Below, piece by piece: positions 9,846-19,079 of a stretch of 64,000 nucleotides of DNA; within the stretch, counting starts at the first letter, position 1; each line of letters opens with the position of its first letter. Source of the stretch: Paenibacillus endophyticus (GTDB lineage: Bacteria > Bacillota > Bacilli > Paenibacillales > Paenibacillaceae); the NCBI RefSeq assembly GCF_014192395.1, contig NZ_JACHXW010000027.1, forward strand, positions 25,202 to 89,201. Direction: 5' to 3'. The notes below the pieces were generated by a model. It ran no database searches. It saw only the letters and a list, made by a program, of their open reading frames with translations, and was not told the origin of the DNA. The position numbers were made by a program, and so were the translations under genes.

Positions 9846-9948
9846 AGGTGAAACGGCTATCGCCGCCCTATGGCGGCGCCTGCGCGATTCCTTCCGAGAA
9901 ATATAGAGACAGTAATTCGAAATGATAGGCTTTCCTATCTTTTAAATA
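9846..9948 (+). repeat. Copy of dispersed ~98-bp hairpin element
   Basis: Begins 5 nt after the LplA-like stop with AAGGTGAAACGGCT. It contains a CGCCGCC/GGCGGCG hairpin, then CCGAGAAATATAGAG and a second TAGG/CCTA stem. The same order of blocks recurs at 33289-33590 behind another gene. Confidence 0.75.
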
Positions 9949-9949
9949 A

Positions 9950-9989
9950 GCATCCCTTATGGAGATACCTCGGTATGGGATGCTTTTTT
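9950..9989 (+). terminator. Terminator of the lpl-like operon
   Basis: GCATCCC (9950-9956) pairs with GGGATGC (9977-9983), and six T follow. It lies after the dispersed hairpin element. Confidence 0.85.
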
Positions 9990-10030
9990 CTTGCTATCTA
10001 TGAAGCTTCGCTTAATCATGTTACAGTGGT

Positions 10031-10048
10031 AAGGTAAACGCTTACTTT
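10031..10048. promoter_or_regulatory. Possible catabolite-response-like site upstream of the kinase gene
   Basis: GGTAAACGCTTACTTT resembles a CcpA cre site (reverse strand AGTAAGCGTTTACC) with mismatches at both ends. It sits about 30 nt before the kinase start, between the terminator and the gene. Similarity by eye only. Confidence 0.4.
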
Positions 10049-10077
10049 AGAGCATGCTGCTGCAATTGAGGTGTCGA

Positions 10078-11841
10078 ATGAGCTCTTTTTTACAAATCAA
10101 AATTTATCGTTACAAGTTTATTGCCTATGTCATCTTCGTCGTGACCATTGGACTCGCGCTTGGCATTCTGACCTGTGCCATGCTGCTGAATCAATGGGTT
10201 GGGGATGCACGCTTGGAGGCTGCCAATGCTTTCGCGGGTGTAGAGAACGAGCTTCAGTATGATGCTGACCGAATTGAGGCTTACATGCAGCGTATCTATT
10301 CCAACCATGGTCTGATGGATGATGCTCGCAGTTTTTTAAGCAGCAGTGCCGAAGGCTACTTAACCAATAGCCTGCAAAACAGCCAATTCTCACAGCCGCT
10401 GGTATCCTTTCCAGAGGATATTAAAACCTACCTTTACAGCTGGGCGCAAGGCGGAATTACGCAGGTTAGCTTGCATACCGGACAATATGGCAATGTCGTA
10501 CAATTTAACGATAACGGAATTGCAAGCTTCATGTTCGGTCTGCCGAATACGGATGAAGCTTTTAACGATACCATTTTGAATGGCTTCGTATATCGCAAGA
10601 AACTCTCGGATCTAGCGCTGGGCTCTAAGGAATTAGGGGAGCTTCGCTTCTTGGTCAGCAGTGAACGAATCTTTAAGTCTATTCAAAATTATCGGTTGGG
10701 AGAGGCCGCTGCTGTCAGCGCTTCCGGTGAGATCTACCTGATCGGTAACGGACAGGACCCCGACTTGAAGGAATTATCCCGTCTAGCGGTAGCGAATGGA
10801 CGCAGTCATGGTTATATTTCGAAGGGATTATTTGAGCATAGCTTTTTTATCGCCTTCCCATCCACAAAGTTCAATTTCAAATTCGTTAGCATCGTTGATT
10901 TATCTATGCTCATTCGGCAGCATGCCAAGATGCTGATCACCATATTTCTAATCGTATTAACGACTATGATTAGTGTACTATTGCTCATTGTGTACAATAT
11001 GCGGGACGATTCCCGCTTCCTGCACCGAATTATTCAATCGATTGGACGTGTGAAAACAGCCAATTTCACACCTAATCGCCCTGCCCGTTATCGTCGCAAT
11101 GAATACGGCATGATCGCAAGGGAATTGGACGATATGATTCAACAGCTCGATAAGCATATCCGGAATGAATATTTGCTTAAACTAAAGCAGCAAGAAACAG
11201 AGATGAAAGCACTCCAAAATCAGATCAACCCTCATTTTCTTTATAATACGTTGGAGGTCATACGCTCCACTGCTCTCGTTAACCAGGATAGGGACACCGC
11301 TGATGCCATCGCTACCTTAGGAGCCCTCTATCGCGAAATAGTCAAAAAGGAAAATATCATTACGCTTGCAAGTGAGCTGGAATTGCTGCAGAAATACTTG
11401 GAGATTATGGAGTTTAAGTATCCGGAACGTTTTTTTTATCAAGTCAATGTAGACCCGACGCTGCTTTTGATCCCCACCGTGAAATTTTGGATGCAGCCTT
11501 TGGCTGAGAATTTTTTTATCCATGGCTTTAATGCTAGCAATGAGTTTAATCTGTATGTCGTGAATGGCTGGGAAGCTGAGGAATGTTACGTATTAGAATT
11601 TGTGGATAATGGGCGTGGTATTCAATCGGAGCGTTTACATGCCGTGCGAAACACACTGTCCAACCAGGATGACACTTCCTCCGAGAGTATCGGTTTACGC
11701 AACGTCTACACAAGGCTTCACTTCTTTTACGGGAAAAGCTTTTCCATAGAGATCGGAAATAATGAGGAAGCTGGCGTTAAGATTTCTGTACGGATTCCAA
11801 AAGAGGTGATAGAGAATGTACAAACTGCTGATCATGGATGA
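10078..11841 (+). CDS. Sensor histidine kinase, YesM-like
   Basis: 587 residues from ATG at 10078, chosen over 10054 because a GAGGTG precedes it. A membrane helix near the N-terminus and another at about residue 285-305 bracket a roughly 250-residue extracellular sensor, followed by a HAMP-like linker. The His_kinase domain has QINPHFLYNTLE with the phosphorylated His at 386, and the ATPase has the N box MQPLAENFFIHG (about 472) and DNGRGI. YesM-type kinases detect sugars or binding-protein status and phosphorylate YesN-type regulators. Its last codons overlap the regulator gene by 26 nt, showing translational coupling. Confidence 0.93.
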   Translation: MSSFLQIKIYRYKFIAYVIFVVTIGLALGILTCAMLLNQWVGDARLEAANAFAGVENELQYDADRIEAYMQRIYSNHGLMDDARSFLSSSAEGYLTNSLQNSQFSQPLVSFPEDIKTYLYSWAQGGITQVSLHTGQYGNVVQFNDNGIASFMFGLPNTDEAFNDTILNGFVYRKKLSDLALGSKELGELRFLVSSERIFKSIQNYRLGEAAAVSASGEIYLIGNGQDPDLKELSRLAVANGRSHGYISKGLFEHSFFIAFPSTKFNFKFVSIVDLSMLIRQHAKMLITIFLIVLTTMISVLLLIVYNMRDDSRFLHRIIQSIGRVKTANFTPNRPARYRRNEYGMIARELDDMIQQLDKHIRNEYLLKLKQQETEMKALQNQINPHFLYNTLEVIRSTALVNQDRDTADAIATLGALYREIVKKENIITLASELELLQKYLEIMEFKYPERFFYQVNVDPTLLLIPTVKFWMQPLAENFFIHGFNASNEFNLYVVNGWEAEECYVLEFVDNGRGIQSERLHAVRNTLSNQDDTSSESIGLRNVYTRLHFFYGKSFSIEIGNNEEAGVKISVRIPKEVIENVQTADHG

Positions 11842-12577
11842 CGAACCACAGATTCTGGAGGGCATGAAGCGGATCCTAGACTGGAAGCAATACGGATTCA
11901 GTCGAATAGATACCTGCGAATCTACTGAGGCGGCCATGTCTAAGGTTGTAGACCTCCTGCCGGATGTCGCGATTTTTGATGTCTGCGTTGGCAAGGATCT
12001 TGGCTACGAAGCGATCCAAAAGCTTAACGAGCTCCAAATTCCTACCAAGTATGTCATTATGAGCGGCTATAGTGAATTCAAGTATGCCCAAGAGGCCATT
12101 CGTTGTGGCGTTAAAGACTATTTGCTCAAGCCTTTGGATCGTACAAAGCTGCAGCAAGTGATCGAGAAAATTATCGTTGAAGATCTGGGCGGTACCATCG
12201 GCAATATAAGCTGCGAGAGCTTGAACAAGGATCCGGTACTGGGTGTAAGCTATGACCGCTTGTCCAAGCTGGTCAACCGCATACTGCTGATGATCAAGAC
12301 CGAGTATGCTCAGAATATCACCTTAAAATCAGTGGCAGAGCTCTTCCAGATGAACAGCACCTATCTTGGCCAATTATTCCTTAAAGAATCCGGAATGAAA
12401 TTCTCAGAGTATCTCATGGCTTACCGGATGCTTCTCGCACAAGAACGTATTCAATCGTCAGATGAGAAGATTTCTTCTATCGCCATTTCCGTAGGCTACA
12501 ACAATCTCAATTATTTCTATACTCACTTTCAAAGCTTTTTCGGGAAATCTCCCTCTGATCTGCGGGGAAAAGGATAA
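11816..12577 (+). CDS. Response regulator with AraC-type DNA-binding domain, short YesN-like
   Basis: 253 residues: a receiver domain (DD at 8-9, phosphoacceptor D55, switch lysine K105) and a C-terminal AraC pair of helix-turn-helix motifs (SVAELFQMNSTYLGQLF, and ISSIAISVGYNNLNYFYTHF). Classic YesN proteins are about twice as long because of a middle region; here the receiver is joined almost directly to the DNA-binding domain. RBS AGAGGTGATAGAGA. It presumably controls the neighbouring transporter genes in response to the kinase. Confidence 0.92.
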   Translation: MYKLLIMDDEPQILEGMKRILDWKQYGFSRIDTCESTEAAMSKVVDLLPDVAIFDVCVGKDLGYEAIQKLNELQIPTKYVIMSGYSEFKYAQEAIRCGVKDYLLKPLDRTKLQQVIEKIIVEDLGGTIGNISCESLNKDPVLGVSYDRLSKLVNRILLMIKTEYAQNITLKSVAELFQMNSTYLGQLFLKESGMKFSEYLMAYRMLLAQERIQSSDEKISSIAISVGYNNLNYFYTHFQSFFGKSPSDLRGKG

Positions 12578-12606
12578 TAACGATCTAGGCAGAATGGAGA
12601 ATATGG

Positions 12607-14151
12607 ATGCTAAAGCGCTCTAGATACAGAAGTATCTTCATGACGATCAGTATTATACTGCTGCTCACAGCGTATGCAACCGGCTGCTCCCAGCAGCCTG
12701 GCAGAAACATCGATGATAACGAGTATGGTGAAACCGTAAATCTGATTTATTACACGATTGGAGAGCCGGACAAGGATCTGAAGCTCGTAAATGATAAAAT
12801 CAATGAAATCATGGCTCGTAAAATTGGCGTCACGATCACTTATATAAAGATTGGGTGGCAGGAATATGAAGACCGGCTGAACACCCTTATTTCCGCTGGC
12901 ACTCCTTTCGACATTGCTTTTGCACCCAACTATGCAAACACCGCTATGCGCGGCGCATGGCTAAGACTGAATGACTATCTTACAAGCCTGGGCAAGGATC
13001 TGTACGATACTATTGACCCAACCTTCTGGCAAGGGCTGCAAATGAATGACGGAGGCATCTATGGGGTACCGACCAATAAAGAACTGGCCGTGCGTGATCA
13101 TTGGATGTACCCCGCTTCAATCATAAATAAGTACGATATCGACATTACCGAATACGATACGCTCGAATCGCTTGAGCCTTTGCTCCGGATGGTTCAAGAG
13201 AATGAGCCTGCATACATTCCGATGGAATTGGACCGGGATTCCCACAATTTCTTCGCGCTCTATGGCTACGAATATATTGTGAACAACAAAGTTCCTTTAA
13301 TGGTGAAATCACTGGATGCTAACGCGAAAGTTGTCAATATCTTCGAGACAAAGGAAGCACGGCAAGTATTGGACACATTAAGGCGCTATTATAAAGAGGG
13401 CTTCATTAACGAAGACGCCGCGCTGCGGGAGCCTGGCGGACTTAAGCGTGGAGATAAAGTGTTCTGGAAGTCCTCCGGCGGCGGCCCCATCTCGGAGACA
13501 ACATGGAGCAAGGATCGCGGCTACAAGGTTGTATCCAATCCCGTAACCCCTAGCGTCGTCACTACGGAATCGGTCCGTGGCGGAATCATGGCCGTTAATG
13601 CCAACACCAAGCATCCCATTGCGTGCATCAAATTTCTGAATCTGCTCAATACCGATCCTGAAATACGAAACCTATTCAACTATGGGATTGAAGGGGTGCA
13701 TTACACGCTGAGCGAACAAGGGCAAGCGATTCCCATTCCCGGGAAAGACAGCCAAGGCGACCCCATTCCGGATGCGCCAGCAAGCTATGCAGGCGTACAA
13801 TATACGCAAGGCAACTGGTTTATTCTGAAAACCATGGGCGGCGATAACCCGGAACCTCTCGATAAATGGGAGCAATTCCGCAAATACAACGCTGAAGCAG
13901 TCCAATCGACCGTTCTAGGCTTCACTCCTGATCTATCCAAGCAGTCCGCCCAAATCGAGAATATTGAGATGATTTGGAAAAAATACTATCCGAGCCTCAT
14001 GACGGGTACCGTCGATGTTGATTCGATCCTCCCCAAATTCAATGAGGAGCTAAAGCAAGCAGGCATTGAAGCGGTAATGAAGGAAGTACAGAAGCAGCTG
14101 GATGCTCAGCTTAAAGCGTCAAGTGCGTTGGCAGCTTCTGCATCCCAATAG
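12607..14151 (+). CDS. Second extracellular solute-binding lipoprotein, LplA-like
   Basis: 514 residues with a signal peptide ending YATGC (Cys27); the -3 residue is Ala, so the lipobox is slightly atypical. The mature part begins VNLIYYTIGEPDKD and keeps the LplA-type layout, with a closing TVLGFTPDLSKQSAQIENI segment like the first binding protein. It lies 29 nt after the regulator and is likely co-transcribed with kinase and regulator. It may feed the same permeases with another ligand or act as a sensor partner of the kinase; both are inference. Confidence 0.88.
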   Translation: MLKRSRYRSIFMTISIILLLTAYATGCSQQPGRNIDDNEYGETVNLIYYTIGEPDKDLKLVNDKINEIMARKIGVTITYIKIGWQEYEDRLNTLISAGTPFDIAFAPNYANTAMRGAWLRLNDYLTSLGKDLYDTIDPTFWQGLQMNDGGIYGVPTNKELAVRDHWMYPASIINKYDIDITEYDTLESLEPLLRMVQENEPAYIPMELDRDSHNFFALYGYEYIVNNKVPLMVKSLDANAKVVNIFETKEARQVLDTLRRYYKEGFINEDAALREPGGLKRGDKVFWKSSGGGPISETTWSKDRGYKVVSNPVTPSVVTTESVRGGIMAVNANTKHPIACIKFLNLLNTDPEIRNLFNYGIEGVHYTLSEQGQAIPIPGKDSQGDPIPDAPASYAGVQYTQGNWFILKTMGGDNPEPLDKWEQFRKYNAEAVQSTVLGFTPDLSKQSAQIENIEMIWKKYYPSLMTGTVDVDSILPKFNEELKQAGIEAVMKEVQKQLDAQLKASSALAASASQ

Positions 14152-14168
14152 ATTAACTCTGCAAATAG

Positions 14169-14220
14169 AAACAGCGGCAGCCAAGACCGAATGAATACGG
14201 TCTCGCTTCCGCTGTTTTTA
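14169..14220 (+). terminator. Terminator after the second binding-protein gene
   Basis: A long stem, AACAGCGG (14170-14177) with CCGCTGTT (14209-14216), holds an inner AGACCG/CGGTCT stem and ends in TTTTTA. Confidence 0.85.
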
Positions 14221-14262
14221 TGCCATCGGGGGCACTTTTGATGCCTCTTGCCTAAAAGCGGC

Positions 14263-15189
14263 TCAGGTGTTTAAACGGAGAAGAAAGTTGCGCGTACTGC
14301 AATAAGCGTCTTCCCATCCCATTTTTGCATAAAAACGAAGTCCGTCCATTCCTTTAAAATAATATGCTCCAATTAATCTCTCTTCGAAATTCGGAATCAC
14401 TATTCCAGCTTTTTCTTGGTATTCTTGATAAGCCTGAATGACTTCACGACCCTCCATGTGCCTATCGAGAATGGCGAGATCAACTAGAAAATCTCCATAT
14501 GCGCAGTTGCCATCAATAATACCGGTTATACGCGTGCCGTCGGACAGAATATTCCATTGGTGAAAGTCCCCATGAATAAAGTAGCGGTGCGGTTCATTGT
14601 AAGAGGAGTAGGCCATCAAGCGGCTGTAGCATTCAGCAAAGACGTCTTTTTCTAAACAAGTGCTTTCAAATAATTCATACCAATTGTCCCAGAAGCTCCC
14701 TGGCTGTTCCTCCGCAAATGCTGCAACCAAATAGTCCTTCCATGTCTGGAATGCTCCGTCACCCGTAGGCCCTATCCACCCATATCCGCTTGTTCGCCCG
14801 AGATCTACTTGATTTAGACGCGTCAAGTTTTTGATAAGCTCTGGAACCTGGCGGGTTTGCTCCTCGGCTGAGAAATCCGCTAGAATGCGGCCGTCCATCC
14901 TCTCTAGGATACAATATGCTAAATGTCCGGCTTTCCCTTGCCTAAGGCATCTGGGATATGGAATCCCCTGCTTGGAAAGCATAGTTGATATATAATGCTC
15001 CGTTTCATACGCTCCTTCCATGTCGCTGAACTTAATGACGTATCCTCTCCCTTCATTATTGAAGGAGAAAACACTGCTCAAGTTGCCGCCTGCCATTGGC
15101 GTTATCTCTGCCACGTTAGAACCTAGTTGAGTCTTTAATACTCTCTCAACCTCGCTTATAGTCACGCTTGGTTTCTCATATGCAGTCAT
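14263..15189 (-). CDS. Aminoglycoside phosphotransferase-family kinase
   Basis: 308 residues with a protein-kinase-like APH fold. The catalytic loop HGDFHQWNIL (His at about 206) and metal-binding GIIDGNCAYGDFLVDLA are intact, as is an N-lobe with YVIKFSDMEGAYETEHYI. The family phosphorylates aminoglycosides, sugars or other small molecules; the substrate here cannot be assigned and resistance should not be assumed. GAGGTG lies 5 nt before ATG at 15189, favoured over GTG at 15195. It is the last gene of a minus-strand group that also contains a truncated kinase-like fragment. Confidence 0.85.
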   Translation of the reverse strand: MTAYEKPSVTISEVERVLKTQLGSNVAEITPMAGGNLSSVFSFNNEGRGYVIKFSDMEGAYETEHYISTMLSKQGIPYPRCLRQGKAGHLAYCILERMDGRILADFSAEEQTRQVPELIKNLTRLNQVDLGRTSGYGWIGPTGDGAFQTWKDYLVAAFAEEQPGSFWDNWYELFESTCLEKDVFAECYSRLMAYSSYNEPHRYFIHGDFHQWNILSDGTRITGIIDGNCAYGDFLVDLAILDRHMEGREVIQAYQEYQEKAGIVIPNFEERLIGAYYFKGMDGLRFYAKMGWEDAYCSTRNFLLRLNT

Positions 15190-15211
15190 TGCCACACCTC
15201 ACTCTTTCCCT

Positions 15212-16063
15212 TTACACAACGGTATTGCTTATAGTTGTCAGAAAACCGTTCCTAGCGGCAGTACCAATTATATGCTCAATGGATTGTATTGCCTTATCTC
15301 TAAACAAAAACCATTCATCTTTGTATGCATCATGAATCAAAGTCTCTGGGTATCCCGTTAAAAGTTCTGATGGAAAAGAACGAATTAAAGAATAAACATC
15401 AAAACGAACTAAACGGTTTCCTTCTTGGTCTAGAAATTCATATTGTCCATTTTTATAATAAGAACCAGGTATGTCAAGATTAAGATTCCAAGAGTAGTTA
15501 GTAGGAGCTTCGACCTTTTCACCTTTGTTTTTCACAAAAATATGATGGATTGCTTCGTTATATGCATTCCCATATACTTGCTGTACTACTCCGCCCATGA
15601 TCATATGGTATTCTAGTTGCGTGGTTTTCACCTGTACACCGTCTATGAGAAATGGTTTAGTATCTACAGTCACTGCTAATTTACTGTAATTAACGTTGCA
15701 TTCAAACGTCTCTGCAATAAAACGAAGCGGAACAAACATGCAATTGTTTTTCATATAAGGTTTTACGTCAAGCGGCATTTTCTCACCATTCTTCACCGCT
15801 GTACTACTGTTTAGCGATATGATTACGTTCATATCGTTTTTACTGAGAATAACCGCTGAATTGGACCATTCGACGTTTGCACCCAAGTTTTCACTAATTG
15901 CACGAAGAGGCACCATTATGCGTTTGTACTTTATTTCGGGCAACACATCGGATGCAATAGTAACTCCATCCATTTTGATTTGAATGGCTGCCGCATAAGC
16001 AGTTGATGATGTAATACATAAAAGAATCGCAACAAAAAAACCAAGGCATGTTTTTTTCATCAT
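15212..16063 (-). CDS. Secreted protein with copper amine oxidase-like N-terminal (stalk) domain
   Basis: 283 residues. Signal peptide residues 1-25 (ending AYAAA). Residues about 27-150 carry two halves of the Cu_amine_oxidN1 domain, with IMVPLRAISENLGANVEW and CMFVPLRFIAETFECNVNY, a fold common in exported Paenibacillus proteins and not itself an oxidase. The C-terminal 130 residues are unrecognised. GGAG is 6 nt before the ATG. It lies 22 nt upstream of the phosphotransferase gene, probably in one transcript. Confidence 0.85.
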   Translation of the reverse strand: MMKKTCLGFFVAILLCITSSTAYAAAIQIKMDGVTIASDVLPEIKYKRIMVPLRAISENLGANVEWSNSAVILSKNDMNVIISLNSSTAVKNGEKMPLDVKPYMKNNCMFVPLRFIAETFECNVNYSKLAVTVDTKPFLIDGVQVKTTQLEYHMIMGGVVQQVYGNAYNEAIHHIFVKNKGEKVEAPTNYSWNLNLDIPGSYYKNGQYEFLDQEGNRLVRFDVYSLIRSFPSELLTGYPETLIHDAYKDEWFLFRDKAIQSIEHIIGTAARNGFLTTISNTVV

Positions 16064-16080
16064 GGATCACTCCTTTTTAA

Positions 16081-16314
16081 TTATATTAGGTGAATAATAT
16101 CGCCCCCATAATAAGACAAAAATGTTTTGTTGCGGCTCTCTGTCTCGACTACACAGGCCTGATTTACAAAGCCTTTCCCTATGATCTGGTATGATGTTTT
16201 TACTTGTTCGAGAAGAAATTGGCCTGCAATCCTTTCTGCTTGCGTAACCACGAAGTTTTCCACCGTTTCTTTCATCTCCTTCCATTTAATAAGGAATGCC
16301 GGAACTACATTCAC
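16081..16314 (-). pseudogene. Truncated phosphotransferase-like N-lobe fragment
   Basis: Up to 77 residues from a GTG at 16314 that overlaps the upstream stop. The peptide VTQAERIAGQFLLEQVKTSY followed by QIIGKGFVNQACVVETES resembles the N-terminal lobe of APH-type kinases; the frame then drifts into NKTFLSYYGGDIIHLI and stops. No catalytic loop follows in any frame before the next gene, so it looks like a broken kinase. An internal GTG or ATG start near 16270 is equally possible. Confidence 0.5.
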
Positions 16315-16829
16315 TGAATCGTTATGATTTCATTCCCGTCTTTATTTATACCGATTATGGCAGGTAGAACCGAACCGCTGGACCCAAGAAGATTATCATA
16401 CGTTATGAACCATATTCTCGTACCATCCGCGACTTGAACAATTTTTGCTTTGTTGCCCGAAGACTGCACTTCGGAAATATGTGAATCCGTAATTACACCG
16501 TATGAAAAATTTAAATAAACCGAGTCCATATTGGCATATAAGGCTGACAAGCCCTCATCTGGATTAAGTCGTGTGTATCCTGTTCCTGTTACCCATTCCC
16601 AATCTTCTGATTTTTGTCTAATAAATGCTGCACCTAAACCTTCATTACTTTTATAAAAGACAAGCAAACCATTTTTGATCATTTCAGCATGGTAAACCTC
16701 ATCACTTTGAACATAATCAGGGAATTCTTTTCGAATCTTCTCCATTATAGATGTTTCATTCTTTGAACATCCGCTTACCAAGATAAGAAATACGAATAAG
16801 GCTATTGTGATAGAAAATGATGTTCTCAT
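16311..16829 (-). CDS. Hypothetical lipoprotein
   Basis: 172 residues with lipobox LVSGC (Cys21 from ATG at 16829; GGGGGG lies 8 nt upstream, preferred to TTG at 16835). The mature part holds a KIRKEFPDYVQSDEVYHAEM start and several beta-rich segments. No family is recognised. Its stop overlaps the next start, GTGA, so the fragment downstream was translationally coupled. Confidence 0.75.
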   Translation of the reverse strand: MRTSFSITIALFVFLILVSGCSKNETSIMEKIRKEFPDYVQSDEVYHAEMIKNGLLVFYKSNEGLGAAFIRQKSEDWEWVTGTGYTRLNPDEGLSALYANMDSVYLNFSYGVITDSHISEVQSSGNKAKIVQVADGTRIWFITYDNLLGSSGSVLPAIIGINKDGNEIITIQ

Positions 16830-17168
16830 TTCCAATTCCCCCCTAACACTGCGATATGACAGTTCTGTTCCAGAAGGATCGGCTTACCTCATCAGCTATA
16901 TAAAAAAGAGACAGGTCAGCTAAAAGCCTACTGTCTCATCAAATACAATTGAACAAGTCCCCGAACCCGCCCTCACCTAATCGATACATCAGCACGTGGC
17001 AGTAACATTAAGCCATATACAGCCTAGTTACATGCTATCGCGCAATTCGCAAGAATAAATACAATAAAACAAATATACCAATATCTATTTTATTTGCCAA
17101 TTATTTTTTTCATTTTAAAACAAACTAAAGCAGCAAAAAAGTTGAAACAGCTGTCATATGACATGATT
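16830..17168. other. Intergenic gap with one terminator
   Basis: Apart from the minus-strand terminator at 16901-16937, the stretch is AT-rich (notably 17040-17165) and shows no coding frame, RNA gene or repeat. It separates two minus-strand operons and should hold the promoter of the lipoprotein operon; no clear promoter was picked out. Confidence 0.5.
16901..16937 (-). terminator. Terminator of the ECF sigma/DUF4179 operon
   Basis: GAGACAG (16908-16914) pairs with CTGTCTC (16931-16937), and on the minus strand TTTTTTATA follows. Confidence 0.75.
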
Positions 17169-18491
17169 TTATTTTTTAGCAGCTATAGGTATTAATATGG
17201 TCTTATCATAGGTTTTAATATAGCGGAAACCGTCCATAAGCAGCTGCTCCGGTTGTTCCATCGTGTTAAAAGAATACGTCTGCTCCCACAGGATATTGCC
17301 ATTTTTCAGATCCCAAGGACGTGGAGTGGAAATGGCGGATACGGGAACCTTAATATCCCCAGTCTGTACCGATAAATTTTCCGTCTCGACGAAGGTGAAT
17401 TGTTTTCTGGCGATTACAATATCATAGCCTGTACCGTTTTTTGTAACGCTTCGAATCCATAGCTTTTCATCACCGATTTTGATCGATAGATCCGAAGGCG
17501 AAGCTAGGGAAATCGGCTTTTTCACATTTTGGTATCCGTCGAAATTTTCGAGTACAAGTTCAATCGTTTCGAGCTTGTCTGTCGGAAGCACATCAAATTC
17601 AAGTTCAAAACCCGGTCTGCCCTTTTTTTCGTCGCGACTTGATTGCATGCCCCATGATTTCACCTCTGTTCCATTCACATAAAGCTTTGTTTTACCTGGA
17701 AATCTCGGAAATTCCTCGTTATCCATTTCATAATGTCCCTTCACAACGGTTGAAGTGGGTGAAGCCGTAATGGAGTCATAGTAGACAGTTCCCTGATCGA
17801 CAGAAACGGATTTCGCGATGTCCTCTTTAAGCAAACTGTTCATCGCTTTATTTGCATCAAACTTGAAGGAAATCGGATACAATGCCTTCTCCCCGGTTTC
17901 TAGCCACTCATCAAAGGTAACGGTTAATGTTCTGGCGAACGGGCTGACCGACTCGAATTTATAGGTGCCCTCGAAATGGGTCTCGTCATCGGTGAGATTG
18001 CCACCGCTTCCTTCTCTCGGATTTGAATTCGTCAAAAATCCTTGCATATTGCCCACTCCGTAACGAAAGGTTCTATCGTCCTTAAATACGGAGCCTGAGG
18101 GCCGATCGATGGTGTAATACATTAACATTCCGTTATCGTCTGCAATGACCCCGTTAATGGTAATAACCGTGCCATCATCCAGCGTTTTGCTCTTGTTGAC
18201 CGTTTGTCCGTAGCCTTGCTCCGCCACCTCAGAAAAGCTTAGAGAACTCAGCTCGATCTTATTCAACAGCTTGCCTCCGTAATAAGCAAATGCAGGGTAT
18301 TGATAAGTTCCGACAATCAGAAGGAGCGCTGCCGCCGATGCTGCAACCCATGTCATCGCTCTGTTCATCTTTCTTTTCTTAGCGGGTACATGCTCAAGTG
18401 CATGTCGAAGCCTGTCCTCAAGTTTTGACGGGGCCTGTACGATATTCAAGCTCTGCTTGTGCTCCTCTATTCTCTCCTCGATCGTTTTCAT
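17169..18491 (-). CDS. DUF4179 membrane protein, probable anti-sigma partner
   Basis: 440 residues: a short cytoplasmic N-terminus (KTIEERIEEHKQSLNIVQAP), one membrane helix at about 46-65 (TWVAASAAALLLIVGTYQYP) and a large extracytoplasmic beta-rich domain typical of DUF4179. Such proteins often sit next to ECF sigma factors and hold them at the membrane; the anti-sigma role is inference. GGAGGTGATCGTT precedes ATG at 18491. The gene overlaps the sigma-factor gene by 74 nt, an unusually deep overlap. Confidence 0.85.
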   Translation of the reverse strand: MKTIEERIEEHKQSLNIVQAPSKLEDRLRHALEHVPAKKRKMNRAMTWVAASAAALLLIVGTYQYPAFAYYGGKLLNKIELSSLSFSEVAEQGYGQTVNKSKTLDDGTVITINGVIADDNGMLMYYTIDRPSGSVFKDDRTFRYGVGNMQGFLTNSNPREGSGGNLTDDETHFEGTYKFESVSPFARTLTVTFDEWLETGEKALYPISFKFDANKAMNSLLKEDIAKSVSVDQGTVYYDSITASPTSTVVKGHYEMDNEEFPRFPGKTKLYVNGTEVKSWGMQSSRDEKKGRPGFELEFDVLPTDKLETIELVLENFDGYQNVKKPISLASPSDLSIKIGDEKLWIRSVTKNGTGYDIVIARKQFTFVETENLSVQTGDIKVPVSAISTPRPWDLKNGNILWEQTYSFNTMEQPEQLLMDGFRYIKTYDKTILIPIAAKK

Positions 18492-19020
18492 AACGATCAC
18501 CTCCGATCATGGTTTTCAGCTTTTGTATGCCCTGCGAAATTCTTGATTTGATTGTGCCTAGTGGCGTACCGGTCATATCCGCAATGGTCTGATAAGGAAG
18601 ATCATGTACGTAACGAAGCTCAATGGCTTCCCGCTGCCGCTCATTCAGATGAGAGAGCAGCACCTCCATGTCCATCTCAGACTCCGTAGCGCGGTATGGA
18701 TTGTCATCTGTCCTTGAAGCAAGCGAGAGTTCACCCTCGCCCTCTAGCGGAATACATCGTTCCTTGCCGCGAAGGATGGTTTTGCAGCGATTGACGAGAA
18801 TGGTTTTGCTCCAGCTGTAGAAGGCCTCGCTCTTCTGCAATTGATCCAGCTTTTCATACAACGTCACAATCATGTCTTCCATTGCATCCATTGCATCATG
18901 CTCATTTCTCATATAGCTATAGGCAAGTCGATAATAAGCGTCTTGATCGGCTATGATTAGTTGTAGTAAAGCTTCCTTGTTGCCTCTTTGGGCTTGTTTG
19001 ACAAGACGGCTTATATTCAC
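18418..19020 (-). CDS. ECF-type RNA polymerase sigma factor
   Basis: 200 residues. Region 2 covers about residues 5-85 (AYSYMRNEHDAMDAMEDMIV, then WSKTILVNRCKTILRGK), and region 4 has LNERQREAIELRYVHDLPYQ with the helix-turn-helix GTPLGTIKSRISQGIQKLK. GGGGTG lies 5 nt before GTG at 19020, preferred over ATG at 19038, which has no ribosome-binding site. It redirects RNA polymerase on release from its membrane partner, here the overlapping DUF4179 gene. Confidence 0.92.
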   Translation of the reverse strand: MNISRLVKQAQRGNKEALLQLIIADQDAYYRLAYSYMRNEHDAMDAMEDMIVTLYEKLDQLQKSEAFYSWSKTILVNRCKTILRGKERCIPLEGEGELSLASRTDDNPYRATESEMDMEVLLSHLNERQREAIELRYVHDLPYQTIADMTGTPLGTIKSRISQGIQKLKTMIGGDRYENDRGENRGAQAELEYRTGPVKT

Positions 19021-19079
19021 GTTCTCACCCCTTTTCATAAATAAGAGATCTCACGGGCTAATAAAGTTCATTATCTACA

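Noticed and set aside
14263-15189. Aminoglycoside-resistance gene
   Set aside because: The APH fold is shared by many kinases; no close resistance-enzyme signature beyond the catalytic motifs was seen.
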